Shown piece after piece: positions 5,962 through 7,593 of a stretch of DNA of 7,593 nt. Every line of letters begins with the position of its first letter. Within the stretch, counting starts at the first letter, position 1. Origin of the DNA: Candidatus Woesearchaeota archaeon. Its GTDB lineage: Archaea; Nanobdellota; Nanobdellia; Woesearchaeales; WALR01. The position numbers and the translations under genes are program-made. The notes under the pieces were generated by a model. The model saw only the letters and a list, made by a program, of their open reading frames with translations, did no database searches and was not told the DNA's origin. The DNA lies in assembly GCA_015522765.1 (NCBI GenBank), contig WALR01000075.1:1-7593 (forward strand). The letters are read 5' to 3'.

Positions 5962-6276
5962 ATGAATGGAGACGCTATAAGGATGGAGGGAGAGTTCAAG
6001 GAGCCCCTGAATAAGCTTGTCAGGGCTGAGATAGTCGCTGACAACTCTACAATAAGGGGGGTTAAGATAACAGGGGACTTCTTCATCTATCCCGAGGATT
6101 TTCTTGAAGAGATAGAGAGATGCTTAAAAGGGGTTAAATTAGGGGAGGGGCTGAAGGAAGAGGTTAAGAGAAGGATAAAAGCATTAACTAAGGGAAGTAA
6201 TGCCCAGCTTGTAGGCATAAGCCCAGAGGGAATAGCAGAGGCAGTCGCAAGGGCAGGGGCTAAACAACGCCAATAA
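5962..6276 (+). CDS. lplB: Lipoate-protein ligase accessory subunit (LplB, Lip_prot_lig_C domain)
   Basis: This 104-residue protein corresponds to the C-terminal domain of one-chain lipoate-protein ligases. The diagnostic stretch is LVRAEIVADNSTIRGVKITG (19-38), followed by DFFIYPEDFLEEIERCLKG (39-57), the usual beta-hairpin and helix. In Thermoplasma acidophilum the separate LplB is required for the adenylation step of LplA. The ATG lies 1 bp after the lplA stop with GAGG (5951-5954) in front, so the two subunits should be translated together. The last 17 bp overlap the 3' end of the convergent LssY_C gene. No terminator is evident between these convergent genes. Confidence 0.87.
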   Translation: MNGDAIRMEGEFKEPLNKLVRAEIVADNSTIRGVKITGDFFIYPEDFLEEIERCLKGVKLGEGLKEEVKRRIKALTKGSNAQLVGISPEGIAEAVARAGAKQRQ

Positions 6277-7072
6277 GGTGGAGGAGGGATGTTAAGAACC
6301 TGAAGTAGTCCCTGCGCAGAGTGATTATTTCTTTATAGATTGAACTGCCCTCCTTACCCCCTGCAGAATCAACAATCAGGCGAAGGCCGTCGGTGTAGTA
6401 CCATGAGTTATCTCCGTTGCCCATGTAGAGTATAGGCGGCAGGCTGATTGTGTAGTGCATTGACAATCCATAATATGAGGAAATCTGACTTCCTGTGAAG
6501 TCCCTCTCGCTGTCTATGTCAGGGGAGATTATATGGGTGGGGACTGGTAGGAGCCCTGAGAATGTTATTCCCAGCCCGGCGTCGTAGCTTGCCGCCGCAT
6601 AAAGGGCTTTCCTTCCGTTAACCCTGGATTTCCATAGCCTTATGTGGTGCCTCTTTTCGATGCCCCCATTAGGCCCCTGAAGGGAGAAATCCTGCATCCT
6701 GCAAACAGCCTTATTGCCTTCACGGTTGATTATGTAGCGGGGGCTTATTGGCGTGACTCCCCCTGCAAGCCCGTTTACCATTTTGTCTATGCCTTCCCTG
6801 CCGAGTGGGGGGGCGCTCTCCCATCCCTTCTCCTCGAGCAGGCTAAGATTAAAAGAGTCGCTAAGGATAAGGATGTTGACGGGCTCCCCCTTTATTGTGC
6901 ATTGGCTGTCCACATAGCTGAATAAAGTCTGCTCATTCTTATTGATGAGTAGGGGGTTCATAAGCCACAAAAGGGCGTACAATAAAATTAGTAGTGCTAT
7001 AAATGAGAACGCCGAGATGCCCAGAACCTTAAGGCACCTTATTATAACCAGAGATTTTTTGGACTGAGGCAT
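6260..7072 (-). CDS. Membrane-anchored LssY_C-domain protein of unknown function
   Basis: This 270-residue protein has a basic N-terminus and one strong membrane segment (about 15-39), then a globular domain expected outside the cell. The domain matches the LssY C-terminal family: GEPVNILIL (62-70), GW at 83-84, RHHIRLWKS (141-149), AAASYDAGLGI (159-169) and THIISPDIDSERDF (179-192). LssY_C is named after a protein of the Legionella lss locus; its biochemical role is not established, though it often occurs attached to membrane segments. Cysteines C58 and C124 could pair outside the cell. The gene starts 15 bp after a small AsnC-type gene and probably shares its transcript; no strong Shine-Dalgarno precedes it. 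Domain recognition is good; function is unknown. Confidence 0.75.
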   Translation of the reverse strand: MPQSKKSLVIIRCLKVLGISAFSFIALLILLYALLWLMNPLLINKNEQTLFSYVDSQCTIKGEPVNILILSDSFNLSLLEEKGWESAPPLGREGIDKMVNGLAGGVTPISPRYIINREGNKAVCRMQDFSLQGPNGGIEKRHHIRLWKSRVNGRKALYAAASYDAGLGITFSGLLPVPTHIISPDIDSERDFTGSQISSYYGLSMHYTISLPPILYMGNGDNSWYYTDGLRLIVDSAGGKEGSSIYKEIITLRRDYFRFLTSLLHLIGVV

Positions 7073-7087
7073 TTGATTAGTTCACAG

Positions 7088-7315
7088 CTACTTCGCAGCT
7101 ATCAGTGTGCTCGTGAGTCTTATCCCCTTTATCGACCTCACCTTGTCTATAACAAAAGATGATAACGCACCGGGGTTCTCTGTCTCAACCCTCACAATCA
7201 TGTCCCACTCGCCGAAGAGTATCTTAACCTCCTTGACCTCCTTGTAGGAGGCAAGAATATCGTATATCTCCTGCTCCCTTGGCTTATCAAGGGATATTAA
7301 TATGAATGATATCAT
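7088..7315 (-). CDS. Stand-alone Lrp/AsnC ligand-binding (RAM) domain protein
   Basis: This 75-residue protein is only the effector-binding domain of Lrp/AsnC regulators, with no helix-turn-helix. It has the beta-alpha-beta-beta-alpha-beta pattern: MISFILISLDKPREQEIYDIL, then VKEVKILFGEWDMIVRVE (27-44) with the family GEWD turn, and IDKVRSIKGIRLTSTLIAAK (56-75). Such single-domain proteins are common in archaea; they oligomerise, bind small molecules such as amino acids, and may modulate full-length Lrp proteins. There is no Shine-Dalgarno site, and a TATA box at 7338-7346 would start transcription at or next to the start codon, so the mRNA is probably leaderless. It is followed by the LssY_C gene. 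Confidence 0.85.
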   Translation of the reverse strand: MISFILISLDKPREQEIYDILASYKEVKEVKILFGEWDMIVRVETENPGALSSFVIDKVRSIKGIRLTSTLIAAK

Positions 7316-7337
7316 GGCTTAAGGTGGAGGAGCCTTG

Positions 7338-7346
7338 TTTATAAAG
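7338..7346 (-). promoter_or_regulatory. TATA box for the AsnC-domain / LssY_C operon
   Basis: The minus strand reads CTTTATAAA, centred about 27 bp upstream of the start codon at 7315. That spacing predicts a transcript beginning at or within a few bases of the ATG. Confidence 0.5.
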
Positions 7347-7395
7347 ATTGCTGAAGAATTCCATGCTTCTCTTTTATGCCCCTTATTTTGCCTCT

Positions 7396-7593
7396 TCAGC
7401 CTGCGCCTGTCACATCGCCGCATGAGGGCAGTTCATATGCAGCCTTCTTCTCCCTAAATGAGGAGGTAAAGTTTCCTATGTAGTTGTTGTTGTGGTCATA
7501 GGCGAGTACATAAGCGGTGTATTCCGCCTTATCATCATTAACTGTCACCTTCCTGCTTGGCGAGAGTGAGTTGCCCTCGAACCATCTGTATGA
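7396..7593 (-). CDS. C-terminal fragment of a probable extracellular beta-rich protein, 5' end outside window
   Basis: An open frame enters from the right edge and stops at TGA 7398-7396 after 65 codons. The tail reads SYRWFEGNSLSPSRK, then KAEYTAYVLAYDHNNNYIGNF, and ends in SCGDVTGAG. The alternating hydrophobic and polar residues, the YRWFEG start and the AEYTAYVLAYD strand resemble the last strands of an Ig/PKD-like or similar beta-sandwich domain of a surface protein. That is an impression rather than a family match. Coding is supported by codon use like the neighbours (AGG, ATA) and the same orientation as the downstream operon. It is separated from the AsnC-type gene by about 80 bp holding that gene's promoter; no clear terminator is visible. 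Confidence 0.6.
   Translation of the reverse strand, partial: SYRWFEGNSLSPSRKVTVNDDKAEYTAYVLAYDHNNNYIGNFTSSFREKKAAYELPSCGDVTGAG

Noticed and set aside
6640..6930. A 93-codon plus-strand frame.
   Set aside because: It lies antisense within the LssY_C coding sequence, which carries clear family motifs.
6274..7332. A 13-bp identical repeat TAAGGTGGAGGAG at 6274-6286 and 7320-7332.
   Set aside because: One such match is about what chance gives in 7.6 kb of purine-rich sequence. The first copy lies in the coding overlap of two genes, so it is not a convincing element.
7331..7470. A plus-strand small ORF from TTG 7335 after AAGGTGGAGG.
   Set aside because: It runs antisense to the promoter region and to a better coding frame on the minus strand, and shows no recognisable protein character.

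Overview
The window reads as archaeal. Promoters carry TTTATATA-type TATA boxes, Shine-Dalgarno sites are of the GGAGGTG type, genes are tightly packed, and AGG/AGA and ATA codons are common. Several families are archaeal in flavour: DUF99, a COG2512-like membrane-bound winged-helix regulator, a stand-alone Lrp/AsnC sensor domain and a split LplA/LplB lipoate ligase. I cannot name the lineage. No RNA genes, CRISPR arrays, insertion sequences or integration sites were seen.

Layout. On the minus strand, 1-759 holds a two-gene unit: a two-TM winged-helix regulator with an extracytoplasmic Cys-Gly-Cys, then the start of a DUF99 protein. A short divergent promoter (about 790-877) has a shared TATA box inside a TGTAAC-N15-GTTACA palindrome. 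On the plus strand, 878-2872 encodes an exported thioredoxin-fold domain fused to a CcdA/DsbD-like membrane domain, a GcvH-like lipoyl carrier and an AhpD-like thiol oxidoreductase. After a second promoter (about 2900), 2973-6276 encodes a single-cysteine FAD/NAD(H) disulfide reductase, lipoyl synthase, and the catalytic and accessory subunits of a split lipoate-protein ligase. The last four genes overlap or nearly abut. On the minus strand, 7315-6260 encodes a small RAM/AsnC-type domain and a membrane-anchored LssY_C protein. At 7593-7396 lies the C-terminus of a gene that enters from beyond the window.

How it may work together. Everything needed to make and recycle a lipoylated carrier lies together: ligase, lipoyl synthase, carrier and a flavin reductase. 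So do two thiol-disulfide partners, AhpD and a transmembrane thiol conduit. No glycine decarboxylase, aminomethyltransferase or 2-oxoacid dehydrogenase gene is present. My main inference is a lipoyl-based thiol relay: NADH to flavoprotein to lipoyl-H-like protein, then to AhpD in the cytoplasm and/or across the membrane to the CPHC thioredoxin domain. The divergent regulator would sense thiol or metal status outside the cell. The gene content is seen directly; the electron-flow order and the regulation are hypotheses.
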